From an uncultured Rhizobium sp. (GTDB lineage Bacteria > Pseudomonadota > Alphaproteobacteria > Rhizobiales > Rhizobiaceae), in assembly GCA_945952415.1 (NCBI GenBank), contig CAMFIF010000010.1:62001-126000 (forward strand): DNA of 64,000 nucleotides, in the 5' to 3' direction. Each line of letters starts with the position of its first letter. The stretch's first letter is position 1. The translations under genes were made by a program, and so were the position numbers. This document shows positions 45,486 through 55,989 of this stretch, piece after piece. A model generated the notes under the pieces. The model searched no databases and was not told where the DNA came from. It saw only the letters and a list, made by a program, of their open reading frames with translations.

Positions 45486-45920
45486 TCAGGCGGCTTCGGC
45501 CAGGGGCTTGGTATAGCGGGCTTCCTCAAGGCTCTTGCGCAGGAAGGCCGTGTTCACGTTCGGATCGTCGGAAGGATCCTGGAAGGCGATGTGGTTGATC
45601 TCCACCCCGGCTTCCTTGTCCTTCAGCAACAGCCGGGCATAGACCGTGAGGCCCTTCGGCTTGATTTCGAGATCGAGAGTCACCTCGGGAGCGCCGTTCC
45701 ACTCGAGCACATAATCGCCGCCGGCGCCGAAATTGATCGTGCCGGGATGGAAGAACATCTCGGACGCCGAGGCGACCAGATCCGCTAGGCTGCCATGGCA
45801 CTCGAAGCGCAGCATGGAAATCAGATCGGCGGCGTCCACCAGGCGCAACTCGGTCGCGACGGGGCTAATGGCTTCGGCAATGATTTGCTCACGGGCGGCG
45901 GAAAATGCGCAGGTCTTCAT
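45486..45920 (-). CDS. Conserved hypothetical protein of the flagellar cluster
   Basis: 144 residues, no signal or membrane segment. It has a helical N-terminus and a beta-rich C-terminal half (NFGAGGDYVLEWNG, VTLDLEIKPKGLTVYARL). I do not recognise the family. Its position between visNR and flhB on the minus strand fits a rhizobial motility-linked unknown. The gap to flhB is only five bases, so it is in the same operon. Confidence 0.6.
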   Translation of the reverse strand: MKTCAFSAAREQIIAEAISPVATELRLVDAADLISMLRFECHGSLADLVASASEMFFHPGTINFGAGGDYVLEWNGAPEVTLDLEIKPKGLTVYARLLLKDKEAGVEINHIAFQDPSDDPNVNTAFLRKSLEEARYTKPLAEAA

Positions 45921-45925
45921 GTGAA

Positions 45926-47008
45926 TCAGTGGATCCGTCTCGTCTGTGGCGATGCGGCGTAGATACGATGGATCAGTTCCGCAACGGCCTTGTAAAAAAC
46001 CGATGGGATGACGCTATCTACCGAGACTTGCGCAAACATGGAGCGGGCAAGGGGCGGATCTTCGAATACGGGAATTCCGTTCTGCTCCGCGATCTCGCGG
46101 ATCTTGAGCGCGATGAGGTCCTGCCCCTTGGCAATCACCACCGGAGCGTCGTCTTCCTCGCGCACATAGCGCAGCGCGACGGCAAAATGGGTCGGATTGG
46201 CAATCACAAGCGTGGCGCGCGGCACATTGGCGATCATCCGGCGGCGCGCGCGGTCGCGGGCAATCGAGCGCTGGCGGGACTTGACGATCGGGTCGCCCTG
46301 GCTCTGCTTGAACTCTTCCTTCACTTCCTGCTTCGTCATGCGCAATTCGCTGAACCAGTGGTAGCGCGTCCAGAAGAAGTCCGCCGCCGCCACCACCGCC
46401 GTCGACAGCAGGATGACGATCATGACATGCTTCATCGCCCCGGACATCTTCACGAAAATGACCTGCGGATCGGAGAACATCGCGTCGATCCAGCCGTAAA
46501 ACTCGCTCTTCAGCGCGAAGAACATGATGATCGACACGATGACGATCTTGAAGAGCGCCTTGCCGAATTCCACGAGGCCCTGCACGCCGAAGATGCGCGA
46601 AAGGCCCCTCGCAGGCGAGATTCGGGAAAATTGCGGCCTGATTCGTTCGAGCACTGGGGTCGGCATATTCTGCAGCACCGACGAGCCGATGCCGAAAACC
46701 ATCAGCAGAATGAGGATGGGGGCAAGAATGCCCGATGCAGCCCAGCCAAGATTGGTGAAGATGGACAAGGCGTCGATGCTTGATTCGAGCTGCCACTGAT
46801 CGGGTTTTTCGAAGAAGTCGCGCAGTGATTCGGTCGTGGAGGCAAAGCGACTGGGCAGGAAAAATACCATATAGACATAGATGGCGAGCGCGGAAGCAAA
46901 CATGGTGACTTCACGCGAGAAGGGAACATTGCCTTTCTCTGCCGCGTCCCGCAGTTTTTTCTCTGTCGGGTCTTCTGTTTTGCTTTCCTTGTCCTGTTCG
47001 TCAGACAT
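45926..47008 (-). CDS. flhB: Flagellar export protein FlhB
   Basis: 360 residues. Four membrane segments (about 30-55, 90-115, 145-170 and 185-210) are followed by a cytosolic domain with the autocleavage site N271-P-T-H274 in [10 protein letters not shown]. FlhB switches export specificity from hook to filament parts. It is intact. Confidence 0.95.
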   Translation of the reverse strand: MSDEQDKESKTEDPTEKKLRDAAEKGNVPFSREVTMFASALAIYVYMVFFLPSRFASTTESLRDFFEKPDQWQLESSIDALSIFTNLGWAASGILAPILILLMVFGIGSSVLQNMPTPVLERIRPQFSRISPARGLSRIFGVQGLVEFGKALFKIVIVSIIMFFALKSEFYGWIDAMFSDPQVIFVKMSGAMKHVMIVILLSTAVVAAADFFWTRYHWFSELRMTKQEVKEEFKQSQGDPIVKSRQRSIARDRARRRMIANVPRATLVIANPTHFAVALRYVREEDDAPVVIAKGQDLIALKIREIAEQNGIPVFEDPPLARSMFAQVSVDSVIPSVFYKAVAELIHRIYAASPQTRRIH

Positions 47009-47289
47009 CCGCTTCAGGCCTCAACAGCGTGGGGCGGAACGAAAAGTCGGCCCCTTTGCAGGAAGTCTAAAGGAAAGCGGCAGCCAGGGGAACGGCGCTG
47101 GCTGTGGAAAGCGAGAGCCTTGTGCCGCTAAACGCAAAAGCACCGGCAGAGGCGGAGCGCCTTCCGGGCAAAAACGGGGTGGAGGAGAGGCCCTGATGCC
47201 CGCAAGCGGGCTCGATTTCTTCGGGGCCAGGATGCTGGGCGCGCATTGCCTCCGCCAGCTTTGCCGCCAGCGGGGGAAGCGATCGGTCG
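47009..47289. other. Gap between flhB and fliG
   Basis: About 280 bases with no supported gene. It should contain either a promoter for flhB or a processed transcript region. Confidence 0.4.
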
Positions 47290-48333
47290 TCAGGCGGCTT
47301 CCTGCGACTTTTCCGCTTCCTTTTCCTTGAGTTCGATCTGGCCTGCATTGGCAAGCCGGATCGCTTCCTGGGCGACCGCGCGGCGTGCGATCGCAATCTC
47401 GCGCGGGTTGATGCCCTGGGTGCCGGAGGCGAGGTCCGATTCGATCATGCGGCGTGCACGCGGGCTGATGGCCGAGAGAACCGCTTCGCGGATCTCGTTC
47501 GGCGCGCCGCGGAGGGCCATGGTGACGATGTCGCCGGCAATGTCGTTGAACAGCATGACGCGGCTGCGCTGCGGCATGTAGAGCAGGTCGTCGAAGAGGA
47601 AGATCTTCGGGCGAACCTTGTTGACGGCTTCCTTGCTGATCGATTCGAGCGAGTTGAGGAGGGTATCCACCTGCGGCTTGTCGAGTTCGTTCATCAGTTC
47701 GGCGACCTTGTTGGTGCCGATGGAGTTCTTTTCCGCCTCGATCTCGCCGATGAGTTCCATCACGCGGTTTTCGATGATCTGGGCGGCCTTCGGGCTCACT
47801 TCCTTCATGTTGACGGTGCGGTTCATGATGTCAGCACGGCGGCTGTCGGGCAGCTGCAGCAGCACCTTGGCACCGAAGGAGGAGGGAAGCATGGAGAGAA
47901 TATAGGCAATGGTCTGCGGGTGTTCGCGCAGGAGGAACTTGCCGACGAAGGCCGGATCGGCCTCCTGCATGCGGTCCCAGATGGAAGATTCGTAAGCCTG
48001 GAAGGCGGCGCGGCGGCCAAGCAGGCCATCCACTTCTTCCGGCGTCAACCCTTCCTCGAGGATGCTTTCGATGGCCTTTGCATTGTCCATCAGGCCGGCA
48101 CCCTCGGTGAAGAGGTCTTCGAACTCGGCCACCAGCTGGGCCAGTTCGTCCGGGGGAACGGTACGGAGGGTCTGGGCGGAGGCAATGATTACCTGCAGCT
48201 CGGCCTGCGTGAAATATTTCAGGAGCCGGCCAGCGACGGTCTTGCCCATGGCCAGGAGAACCGCAGCGGCCTTGTCGGCCTGTGAGAGCGGTTTGTCTGG
48301 CAGGTTTCCGCCGAAATCGTCAAAGTCCATCAT
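47290..48333 (-). CDS. fliG: Flagellar rotor protein FliG
   Basis: 347 residues with the three FliG domains: N-terminal FliF-binding (KAAAVLLAMGKTVAGRLLKYF), middle (EHPQTIAYILSMLPS) and C-terminal torque domain (FLFDDLLYMPQRSRVMLFND). It forms the rotor ring that meets the stator. The tail is longer and Glu/Lys-rich. It lies 33 bases downstream of fliN. Confidence 0.95.
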   Translation of the reverse strand: MMDFDDFGGNLPDKPLSQADKAAAVLLAMGKTVAGRLLKYFTQAELQVIIASAQTLRTVPPDELAQLVAEFEDLFTEGAGLMDNAKAIESILEEGLTPEEVDGLLGRRAAFQAYESSIWDRMQEADPAFVGKFLLREHPQTIAYILSMLPSSFGAKVLLQLPDSRRADIMNRTVNMKEVSPKAAQIIENRVMELIGEIEAEKNSIGTNKVAELMNELDKPQVDTLLNSLESISKEAVNKVRPKIFLFDDLLYMPQRSRVMLFNDIAGDIVTMALRGAPNEIREAVLSAISPRARRMIESDLASGTQGINPREIAIARRAVAQEAIRLANAGQIELKEKEAEKSQEAA

Positions 48334-48366
48334 GGTCTTTCACCCTCGCTGTCCCATACATCGGGA

Positions 48367-48903
48367 TCAGACTTTCCTTGTACTCATAACCTCGATCAGC
48401 CGGACGCCAAATCGCGTATCGTCATTCTCCAGAACCGTGATTTCGCCACGGGCGATCCGCCGCCCGTTGACCATGATGTCGACGGGTTCACCGATCTTCT
48501 TGTCGAGGGCGATGGTGGCGCCCTCGTTGAGATTCATAAGCCCCGAAACCTGCATGCGGCTTGTGCCCAGCACGATCTGCACATCGATCGGGATGTCCAT
48601 GATCAGGTCGAGGTTGGAATTCAGGGCGCTGCCGGGCGCCTGGCGCCGGGAGCCCTCGTTCATGCCGCTGGCCTGGGGCGAGGGTGCCGAACCGAAGTCC
48701 TGCCCGCCAAAGGCCGACAGATCGGTGCCGCCACCCGCCGCGGCGCCGAAATCGCCACCGAAGCTGTCGAGATCCGGCAGGGAACCATCCGCGTCGTTCT
48801 TCAGAACGCCGCGCAGATCGTCGATGGCATTTTCGAGGTCGGCATCGCTGCCGATCGAATCCATCGAGAAATCGGAATCCAGTGGGTTCTTTTGAGTAGC
48901 CAT
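48367..48903 (-). CDS. fliN: Flagellar switch protein FliN
   Basis: 178 residues. A Gly/Ala-rich linker precedes the C-terminal SpoA domain ([42 protein letters not shown]). FliN is part of the C ring with FliM. It is longer at its N-terminus than E. coli FliN (137). Confidence 0.93.
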   Translation of the reverse strand: MATQKNPLDSDFSMDSIGSDADLENAIDDLRGVLKNDADGSLPDLDSFGGDFGAAAGGGTDLSAFGGQDFGSAPSPQASGMNEGSRRQAPGSALNSNLDLIMDIPIDVQIVLGTSRMQVSGLMNLNEGATIALDKKIGEPVDIMVNGRRIARGEITVLENDDTRFGVRLIEVMSTRKV

Positions 48904-48960
48904 GAATATACTATTCCATTTGAAACTTGCGTCAAACTGCCTTCGCCGGCCGAACCGGCA

Positions 48961-49920
48961 TCAGCTCATCAGATGACGGAGGATTTCGTCATCCGAACTG
49001 ACATTGTCCTTCACCCGCACCATGTAATTGGCGCCGGATTTGCCGAATTCGCACACATACATCTCCTTGCCGTTGGCGCTGACATCCACATGGACGTCCT
49101 CGGCATCGAAGAAGGGAATGACATCGCCGGCAGCGAGCTTCGATATCGTGCGGAGCGTCAGCGTCTGGAGCTTGATTCGCGCTTCGAGCGTCACCTGCGA
49201 GCGGCGCACCTGTTCGCCGATCTGCTCGGCCCATTCCTTCTTGCCCTTGGCCTGCTGGCCCTTGGACTTCGGAAACACCACGGTGGTCTTCAGAAGCGCC
49301 TTCTGCGGCACGATCAGGCTGAACTCTGTGGTGACGGGACCCAGCGAAATGTTGAGGCGGATCACCGCGGCATACTGGTCGGGCTCGTCGGCGGCCGGCT
49401 TGGCCCGGTCCTCTGCATTCTGCGGCCGCTCGATCAGCGTTTCGAAGCCGCCCGGCGCATTGACACCGGATTTCAGCACGCTGCCGATCTTTTCGAAGAC
49501 CATGATGGCCATGTCGAGCTCGATCTTGGAAAGCGGCCGCATGACGGGCTCTTCGATCGTGTCGCTGGTCGCGCCGAGCATGTGCTCCATCAGCGTGATC
49601 ACGAAGCCGTTGCCGCAGGTCATCAGGAAGCCCGGGCACCAGTTGCGCAGCGAGGCATCTGCCACCACGCATTCATCGCTGACTTCGGCGACGAGATCGC
49701 TCATCAGGCCTGTTTCGCAGCCCACATAGCCGACATTGACGTCGAGATGGGTCTCGCTGTGGAAAACGTCGGGAAGAAAATCGGAATAGAGCTGGCCGAA
49801 ATCGGCGCAGATCTTGTCGATGGTCCGCCGGTCGCCCAGCCCGCCGGTCAGGCGGGCGAGGAGGGCAGGATCCATGCGCGTCGCGGGGGATGCTGCAGTT
49901 GCTTCTGTCATAGTCGTCAC
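48961..49920 (-). CDS. fliM: Flagellar switch protein FliM
   Basis: 319 residues. The N-terminus ([20 protein letters not shown]) lacks the usual LSQ-x-EIDALL motif by which CheY-P binds FliM. The middle domain and the C-terminal SpoA domain are present ([26 protein letters not shown]). In this group CheY2 may bind through another surface. It overlaps motA by four bases. Confidence 0.9.
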   Translation of the reverse strand: MTTMTEATAASPATRMDPALLARLTGGLGDRRTIDKICADFGQLYSDFLPDVFHSETHLDVNVGYVGCETGLMSDLVAEVSDECVVADASLRNWCPGFLMTCGNGFVITLMEHMLGATSDTIEEPVMRPLSKIELDMAIMVFEKIGSVLKSGVNAPGGFETLIERPQNAEDRAKPAADEPDQYAAVIRLNISLGPVTTEFSLIVPQKALLKTTVVFPKSKGQQAKGKKEWAEQIGEQVRRSQVTLEARIKLQTLTLRTISKLAAGDVIPFFDAEDVHVDVSANGKEMYVCEFGKSGANYMVRVKDNVSSDDEILRHLMS

Positions 49921-50789
49921 GCTGCCTTGTTTTCACCGCCAGGATTCATCATTTCCTGTTCAACGGCGTCGATGGAAGGACGTTCGTAGGAAGAGATCGT
50001 CTTGCGGCCATATTCGAGCGCGACCTGCGGGACCGAGCCGTTCATGTAGGCGAGCAGGGTCTGCTTCACGACGATATAGAGCCGATGCTGCTTGGTACGC
50101 ACACCCTTGATCTGCGCCACGATGGGGTTGCAGACCGAGTAGGAAAGAAGAATGCCGAGGAAGGTGCCCACCAGCGCCGAGCCGATGAGGTGACCGAGCA
50201 CTTCCGGCGGATCGTTGATGTGTGCCATGGCCTTGATAACGCCGAGAACCGCCGCCACGATACCGATGGCCGGGAAGCTGTCGCCCATGGAGGTGATGGC
50301 ATTATAGGGCTTCATCTTGTCGTAGAGCATGGTGTTCATCTCTTCGTCCATCAGCGCCTCGATCTCGTGGGAGCGGGCATTGCCGATGATGATGAGACGC
50401 ACATAATCGCAGATGAAGGCGGTCAGGTCCTTGTTCTTCAGCACCGAGGGCGCCACCTGGAAGATCGAGGATTCGGCCGGATTGTCGATATGGGCTTCGA
50501 TCTCGTTGCGCGACTTGGTGCGCAGGTCGCGCATCAGCGAATAGAGCACGCCGAGCACGTCGAGATAGTCCCGTTCCTTGGGCACCGACTGCTTGAAGGC
50601 TTCGCCAACGGCCTTGCCGGTATCCTTCACCACCTTCATGGGGTTGGCCATGATATAGCCACCCATGCCGGCGCCGGCGATGATCACGAATTCGAAGGGC
50701 TGCCAGAGCGCCCCGATATGGCCACCCATGGCCATGAAGCTGCCGATGATGCAGCCTGCTGTGATCACGAGTCCAATGATGATGTTCAT
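49917..50789 (-). CDS. motA: Flagellar stator protein MotA
   Basis: 290 residues with four membrane segments and the MotA cytosolic loop ([25 protein letters not shown]). It forms the proton channel with MotB. MotB and MotC are not in the window. The divergent region with flgF lies at its start. Confidence 0.95.
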   Translation of the reverse strand: MNIIIGLVITAGCIIGSFMAMGGHIGALWQPFEFVIIAGAGMGGYIMANPMKVVKDTGKAVGEAFKQSVPKERDYLDVLGVLYSLMRDLRTKSRNEIEAHIDNPAESSIFQVAPSVLKNKDLTAFICDYVRLIIIGNARSHEIEALMDEEMNTMLYDKMKPYNAITSMGDSFPAIGIVAAVLGVIKAMAHINDPPEVLGHLIGSALVGTFLGILLSYSVCNPIVAQIKGVRTKQHRLYIVVKQTLLAYMNGSVPQVALEYGRKTISSYERPSIDAVEQEMMNPGGENKAA

Positions 50790-51091
50790 GACTTGCCCAT
50801 GCTCGGTGATTGAATGTCGTTGTCTGGATTAGGATTCGAGGCTTGCGTGAGGCTGTTTGTCATGAGCCTGAAGGGTTGTCCGGGCCGGGCTCGCAAGGGC
50901 CAGTTTCGCGCAAGCATTATTCCGCACATTCGGCGAAACAGGGCGATCATGCCCGGTTGCCATTATGGCGGTGCGTTATGAGGACCTCGTTAACGCATCG
51001 GGGAATTTCCGGTGCCGGAACGGCACAGGTTTCGCCCTGCCAGGCTGCCGGGCCCGCCGCCGATTTCTTGAATCCAGCGGAGTATGTGGCT
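50790..51091. promoter_or_regulatory. Divergent promoter region motA / flgF
   Basis: About 300 bases between oppositely oriented flagellar genes. It should hold promoters in both directions. No gene is supported here. Confidence 0.5.
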
Positions 51092-51826
51092 GTGCAGTCC
51101 GGTCTTTATGTCTCGCTTTCCTCGCAGATCGCCCTCGAGCGGCGCCTCACGACCATCGCCGATAACATGGCAAACTCCAACACGGTGGGCTTCCGCTCCA
51201 CCGATGTGAAGTTCGACCAGGTGATGAGCAACACCCAGAACGATCTGGGTGCCAAGGTCGCCTTCGTCTCCCAGGGCAACGACTATCTCTCGGAGCGCCA
51301 GGGGGAAATGGTGCAGACGGAGAACTCGCTCGATTTCGCCGTCCGCGGCGATGCCTGGTTTGCCATCAACACGCCGGTGGGCAAGGTGCTCACCCGCGAT
51401 GGACGTTTCTCCCTGTCCGATACGGGCCAGCTCCTCTCCACCCGCGGCTATCCGGTGCTGGATGCGGGCGGTGCGCCCATCCAGGTGCCGCGCGACGGCG
51501 GGCCGATCAAGGTCGGCCGCGACGGGAATATCTACCAGGCCGGCAAGCTGGTGGGCTCGCTCGGCCTCTTCACCGCCGATCTCAGCCAGGGCTTCATCCG
51601 CTTCGAAAACTCCGGCGTCATCTCCACCCAGGCGCCGCGCCCGGTGGTCGACCAGCCGGATGTCGGCGTCATGCAGGGCTATGTCGAACAGTCGAACGTG
51701 AACGGCATCGGCGAGATGACCCAGCTCATCCAGGTCAACCGCGCCTTCGAGCAGATCACCGCCCTGATGCGCGACAGCGAGAGCTCGCTCTCGGAGGCCC
51801 TGAAGACGCTCGGCGGCAGCCGCTGA
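51092..51826 (+). CDS. flgF: Flagellar proximal rod protein FlgF
   Basis: 244 residues from a GTG at 51092 (GGAG upstream, homologues begin with this segment QSGLYVSLSSQIALERRL); the frame extends to 50810 without support. It has the N-terminal rod motif (LTTIADNMANSNTVGF) and the C-terminal helix (TQLIQVNRAFEQITALM). It builds the proximal rod. Confidence 0.93.
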   Translation: MQSGLYVSLSSQIALERRLTTIADNMANSNTVGFRSTDVKFDQVMSNTQNDLGAKVAFVSQGNDYLSERQGEMVQTENSLDFAVRGDAWFAINTPVGKVLTRDGRFSLSDTGQLLSTRGYPVLDAGGAPIQVPRDGGPIKVGRDGNIYQAGKLVGSLGLFTADLSQGFIRFENSGVISTQAPRPVVDQPDVGVMQGYVEQSNVNGIGEMTQLIQVNRAFEQITALMRDSESSLSEALKTLGGSR

Positions 51827-51964
51827 TTTGGGAAGATCGCCAAGACCGGCAGGCGCTTCCCATGAGGGGAGGCGGGGCGCTCAGGCAGGAGCGCCGGAAG
51901 AATGAACTCTTTTGAACGACGTCCGGCGGATCGGGCCGATTGATGGCAACGCCCGGCAGGGAGC

Positions 51965-53338
51965 ATGGAAATGACCGAGGCAGTGCTGAACGACCTTCCC
52001 GTCTCCCGCAAGCTCACCCAGCTTGCGGGCCTTGTCGACCGCTATGCGCGCCCCGCCCATGCGGTGACCCATGGCGGCCATGTGCAGACCATCGCCGCCG
52101 GCCACTACACGGTATCGGGCCTTTCCAAGCATGTCCGGCTGGGCGAATTCGTCGCCCATCGCAGCGCCTCGGGCATTCATCTCGGGGAAGTCATCCGTGT
52201 CGAGCCGGACGTGGTCTATGTCTGCCCAATCGAGCCCGGCGAGCCCATCGGCATTCATGACACGATCATCCGCAAGGGTGCCTTCCGCATTGCCCCTGAC
52301 GACAGCTGGTGCGGCCGGACCATCAATGCGCTCGGCGAACCGATCGACGGCATGGGCCCGCTCACGCCGGGCCATGTCCGCCGGCCGATCTCCAACACCG
52401 CTCCGCCCTCCATGACGCGCCAGCGCGTCGAGACCGGCTTCAAGACCGGCGTCCGGGCCATCGATATCTTCTCCCCGCTCTGCTACGGCCAGCGCCTCGG
52501 CGTCTTCGCCGGCTCCGGCGTCGGCAAGTCCACCCTGCTGTCCATGCTGGCGCGCGCCGATGCCTTCGACAAGGTCGTGATCGCGCTGGTCGGCGAACGT
52601 GGCCGCGAAGTGCGTGAATTCATCGAGGATACGCTCGGCGTCCACATGGCGAAGTCGATCGCCGTGGTCGCGACCTCCGATGAAAGCCCGATGCTGCGCA
52701 AGATGGCGCCACTCTCGGCCGTCACCATCGCGGAACATTTTCGCGACCAGGGCGACAACGTGCTTCTCATCGTCGACAGCGTCACCCGTTTTGCCCATGC
52801 GATCCGCGAAGTGGCGGTGGCGGCCGGCGAGCCGCCGATTGCCCGCGGCTATCCGGCCTCGGTCTTCACCGAACTGCCGCGCCTTCTCGAGCGCGCCGGC
52901 CCCGGGGCCGAAGGGGCAGGAACGATCACCGCGATCATCTCCATCCTCGTCGATGGCGACAATCACAACGATCCGATCGCGGACTCCACCCGCGGCATTC
53001 TGGACGGGCACATCGTGCTCGAGCGCACGCTTGCGGAAGAGGGGCGCTATCCGCCCGTCAATCCGCTGGCCTCGATATCGCGTCTTGCCCGCAAGGCATG
53101 GACACCCGACCAGGAAAAGCTGGTGCGCCGGCTGAAATCGCTCATCCACCGCTTCGAGGAAACGCGGGACCTGCGCCTGATCGGCGGCTATCGCCCGGGC
53201 AGCGATCCCGATCTCGACATGGCCATCAAGCAGGTGCCGATCATCTACGAGGTGCTCAAGCAGTCGCCGGGCGACAAGCCGGCAAACGACGCTTTTGCCG
53301 ATCTCGCCAATGGCCTGAAGAACGGCGCCGTGCGGTAG
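51965..53338 (+). CDS. fliI: Flagellar export ATPase FliI
   Basis: 457 residues, F1-ATPase-like. Walker A GSGVGKST is near residues 182-189 and the Walker B strand VLLIVDSVTRF near 258-268. It drives protein export together with FliH, which is not seen in the window. The gene begins about 140 bases after flgF. Confidence 0.95.
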   Translation: MEMTEAVLNDLPVSRKLTQLAGLVDRYARPAHAVTHGGHVQTIAAGHYTVSGLSKHVRLGEFVAHRSASGIHLGEVIRVEPDVVYVCPIEPGEPIGIHDTIIRKGAFRIAPDDSWCGRTINALGEPIDGMGPLTPGHVRRPISNTAPPSMTRQRVETGFKTGVRAIDIFSPLCYGQRLGVFAGSGVGKSTLLSMLARADAFDKVVIALVGERGREVREFIEDTLGVHMAKSIAVVATSDESPMLRKMAPLSAVTIAEHFRDQGDNVLLIVDSVTRFAHAIREVAVAAGEPPIARGYPASVFTELPRLLERAGPGAEGAGTITAIISILVDGDNHNDPIADSTRGILDGHIVLERTLAEEGRYPPVNPLASISRLARKAWTPDQEKLVRRLKSLIHRFEETRDLRLIGGYRPGSDPDLDMAIKQVPIIYEVLKQSPGDKPANDAFADLANGLKNGAVR

Positions 53339-53366
53339 GCGCCCTGATCATGAAGGAAGACGGAAC

Positions 53367-53930
53367 GTGACCGAAATGGACTACGAGGACGACGACAAGC
53401 CCGTCCAGCCGCTGGCGCGGAGAGGGGGCAAGTCGATCTGGGCGGATCGGCTGCTCATCTCCGCCGGCATCACCATGGCCGCGGCGGCGGCTTTCTTTCC
53501 CTGGTATGTCTTCTTCAACGAGGACAAGTTCGGCATTCGCGTGGCCGCGATCGACCGCAGCCGCGACCTGCCGCATACGGGCCCGCGCAATGTCTTCAGC
53601 GTGTCGCCCATGGCGATGGTCAACAAGAACAAGAACCCCAATCCCCAGGCCCCTTCGCTGGACCAGCTGACCACGGCAACGGTCTCGAGCCTCGGCAAGA
53701 ACCGGAACACGCCGGAGCCTCCCATGGAGGAGCAGCCCTTTCCGGGCCAGACCGGCTTCCGCCTGATGCATGTCGCCAATGGCCGGGCCATGATCGAGGA
53801 TCGCACGGGCATGTATCTCGTCCGCGTCGGCTCGATCCTGCCCGATCAGAGCCGTCTCGCCGCCATCGAACAGCGCGAAGGCAAGTGGGTGATCGTCACC
53901 TCTCGGGGCGATGTCTTCGATACGCAATAA
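53367..53930 (+). CDS. Membrane-anchored flagellar-cluster protein, unknown
   Basis: 187 residues. One membrane helix (about residues 28-48, with ISAGITMAAAAAFFPWYVFF) follows a short charged cytosolic N-terminus. A Pro-rich linker leads to a C-terminal beta domain (RLMHVANGRAMIEDRTGMYLVRVGSILPDQSRL). The start is 28 bases after the fliI stop, between fliI and flgB, so it belongs to the operon. Its family is not clear to me; the topology is like a periplasmic domain on a single anchor. Confidence 0.6.
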   Translation: MTEMDYEDDDKPVQPLARRGGKSIWADRLLISAGITMAAAAAFFPWYVFFNEDKFGIRVAAIDRSRDLPHTGPRNVFSVSPMAMVNKNKNPNPQAPSLDQLTTATVSSLGKNRNTPEPPMEEQPFPGQTGFRLMHVANGRAMIEDRTGMYLVRVGSILPDQSRLAAIEQREGKWVIVTSRGDVFDTQ

Positions 53931-54010
53931 GGGTTTAGACAAGCGGTTTTCCGTAAGTCCCACGCAAGATTAATTGCCTAGGTTCGGGACAGGACAAGAC
54001 GGAGAACAGC

Positions 54011-54409
54011 ATGACGCAGCCTATCCAACTTTTCAGCCTGGCGTCCCGGCAAGCCGAGTGGCTTTCGGTCCGCCAGGAGGTGGTGGCAGCCAATATCGCG
54101 AATGCCAGCACCCCGAAATATCGCGCTAAGGACGTAACCCCCTTCAACGCGGTCTTGGACAACAGCGGCAGCCTCCAGATGGCCCGGACCAATCCGGCCC
54201 ACCTCTCCGGAAATCCTGAAGGCATCGGCGGAAACGTCGAGGTGCGAGAGGCCGAGCTGGTCAATGAAATCGGCGTGCAGGAATCCGGCAACACGGTCGG
54301 CCTGGCCGAGGAAATGACCAAGAGCGGCGAAATCAAGCGCCAGTACGAGCTCAACGCAGCGCTCGTCAAATCCTTCCATCGCATGATGTTGATGACGGTA
54401 AGGAAGTAA
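54011..54409 (+). CDS. flgB: Flagellar rod protein FlgB
   Basis: 132 residues with the rod motif VVAANIANASTPKY and the C-terminal helix. It is part of the proximal rod. It is seven bases before flgC. Confidence 0.94.
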   Translation: MTQPIQLFSLASRQAEWLSVRQEVVAANIANASTPKYRAKDVTPFNAVLDNSGSLQMARTNPAHLSGNPEGIGGNVEVREAELVNEIGVQESGNTVGLAEEMTKSGEIKRQYELNAALVKSFHRMMLMTVRK

Positions 54410-54415
54410 CGGATC

Positions 54416-54835
54416 ATGGACCCCTTGGCAGCATCCCTCAAAATCGCCGGAACGGGCATGGAAGCCCAGGCGACCCGCCTGCGCATCGTTTCGGAAAACA
54501 TTGCAAACGCCCGTTCCACGGGCGACACCCCGGGCGCCGATCCCTATCGGCGCAAGACGATCACCTTCGGTTCGGAACTGGACAAGGCCTCCGGCGCCTC
54601 GGTCGTCACCGTCGAAAAGCTCGGCAGCGACCGCTCGAAGTTCATCGAGGAATATGATCCGGGCAATCCGGCCGCCGATGCAAAGGGCATGGTGAAGATG
54701 CCCAATGTCAACATTCTCGTGGAAATGGCAGACATGCGGGAAGCAAACCGCAATTACGAAGCCAATCTCCAGACCGTAAAGCAGTCGCGCGATCTGATCT
54801 CGGCGACCCTCGACCTCCTGAAGGCATCGCAATGA
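54416..54835 (+). CDS. flgC: Flagellar rod protein FlgC
   Basis: 139 residues with the rod motif [18 protein letters not shown], the [26 protein letters not shown]-terminal segment split over two helices, and normal length. Its stop overlaps the fliE start (ATGA). Confidence 0.94.
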   Translation: MDPLAASLKIAGTGMEAQATRLRIVSENIANARSTGDTPGADPYRRKTITFGSELDKASGASVVTVEKLGSDRSKFIEEYDPGNPAADAKGMVKMPNVNILVEMADMREANRNYEANLQTVKQSRDLISATLDLLKASQ

Positions 54836-55158
54836 TCGACGCACTGAACGCAATCAGCAGCATCAGCGGCCTCGGCGCCGTTGGCAAGACGCTCCTCGAA
54901 ACCCGCCACACGGACGGTGCCACCCCGGCACTCGCCACCGGCCAGACCTTCGGCGAAGTGCTGACCAGCATGGCCTCCGAAGCCATGAACAACATCAAGC
55001 AGGGCGAAGCCATGTCCTTCGCCGGCATTCAGGGCAAGGCCTCCACCCGTGAAGTGGTGGATGCCGTCATGCAGGCGGAACAGTCCCTGCAGACCGCCAT
55101 CACGCTGCGCGACAAGGTGGTCTCCGCCTTCCTCGACGTCACCAAAATGCAGATCTAG
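54832..55158 (+). CDS. fliE: Flagellar hook-basal body protein FliE
   Basis: 108 residues, a helical protein that joins the MS ring to the rod. The C-terminal part ([30 protein letters not shown]) is the conserved FliE signature. It sits in the usual place after flgC. Confidence 0.93.
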   Translation: MIDALNAISSISGLGAVGKTLLETRHTDGATPALATGQTFGEVLTSMASEAMNNIKQGEAMSFAGIQGKASTREVVDAVMQAEQSLQTAITLRDKVVSAFLDVTKMQI

Positions 55159-55179
55159 CGAAATTCGAGGCCCCAAAGC

Positions 55180-55968
55180 ATGAGAGCGCTTTCCATCGCC
55201 GCAACCGGCATGAATGCCCAGCAGACCAATCTGGAAGTGATCGCGAACAACATCGCGAACATCAACACGACCGGCTTCAAGCGTGCCCGCGCCGAGTTTA
55301 CCGACCTGCTCTACCAGGCCGACCGGCTCCAGGGCGTTCCAAACCGCGCCAATCAGGCCGTCGTGCCGGAAGGTGCCAATATCGGCCTCGGCGTGCAGAC
55401 CGCCGCCGTGCGCAACATCCACAAGCAGGGCGAACTGCAGGAAACCGGCAACCAGTATGACGTCGCCATCATCGGCCGCGGCTGGTTCCAGGTGCAGACG
55501 CCCGACGGCACCACCATGTACAGCCGCGCCGGCGCCTTCAACACCAATGCGCAGGGCCAGCTGGTGACCATCGAGGGCTATGCCGTCGTGCCGAACATCA
55601 CCGTTCCGCAGGATGCGAGCGAAGTGAAGATCAACGCCACCGGCCAGGTCTTCGCCCGCATCGGCAATTCCTCGGATTTCACCGAGCTCGGCCAGCTCAC
55701 CATGGCGAACTTCGTCAACGAGGCCGGCCTGCAGCCGATGGGGGACAACCTCTTCCAGCAGACGGCGGCGTCCGGTGAGGCAATCGTGGCGCCCCCGGGT
55801 GACCCGGGTTTCGGCACGCTCAAGCAGGCCTATCTGGAGAGTTCCAACGTCGACGCGGTGAAGGAAATCTCCGAGATGATCTCCGCCCAGCGCGCCTACG
55901 AAATGAACTCCAAGGTCATCCAGACCGCGGATGAAATGGCTGCCGTTGTCAGCAAGAACCTGAAGTAA
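55180..55968 (+). CDS. flgG: Flagellar distal rod protein FlgG
   Basis: 262 residues with the N-terminal helix ([29 protein letters not shown] split here as the rod motif [11 protein letters not shown]) and the C-terminal [21 protein letters not shown]. It forms the distal rod. Length is normal. Confidence 0.95.
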   Translation: MRALSIAATGMNAQQTNLEVIANNIANINTTGFKRARAEFTDLLYQADRLQGVPNRANQAVVPEGANIGLGVQTAAVRNIHKQGELQETGNQYDVAIIGRGWFQVQTPDGTTMYSRAGAFNTNAQGQLVTIEGYAVVPNITVPQDASEVKINATGQVFARIGNSSDFTELGQLTMANFVNEAGLQPMGDNLFQQTAASGEAIVAPPGDPGFGTLKQAYLESSNVDAVKEISEMISAQRAYEMNSKVIQTADEMAAVVSKNLK

Positions 55969-55989
55969 GGAAAGAAAGGCAGGGCGAAC

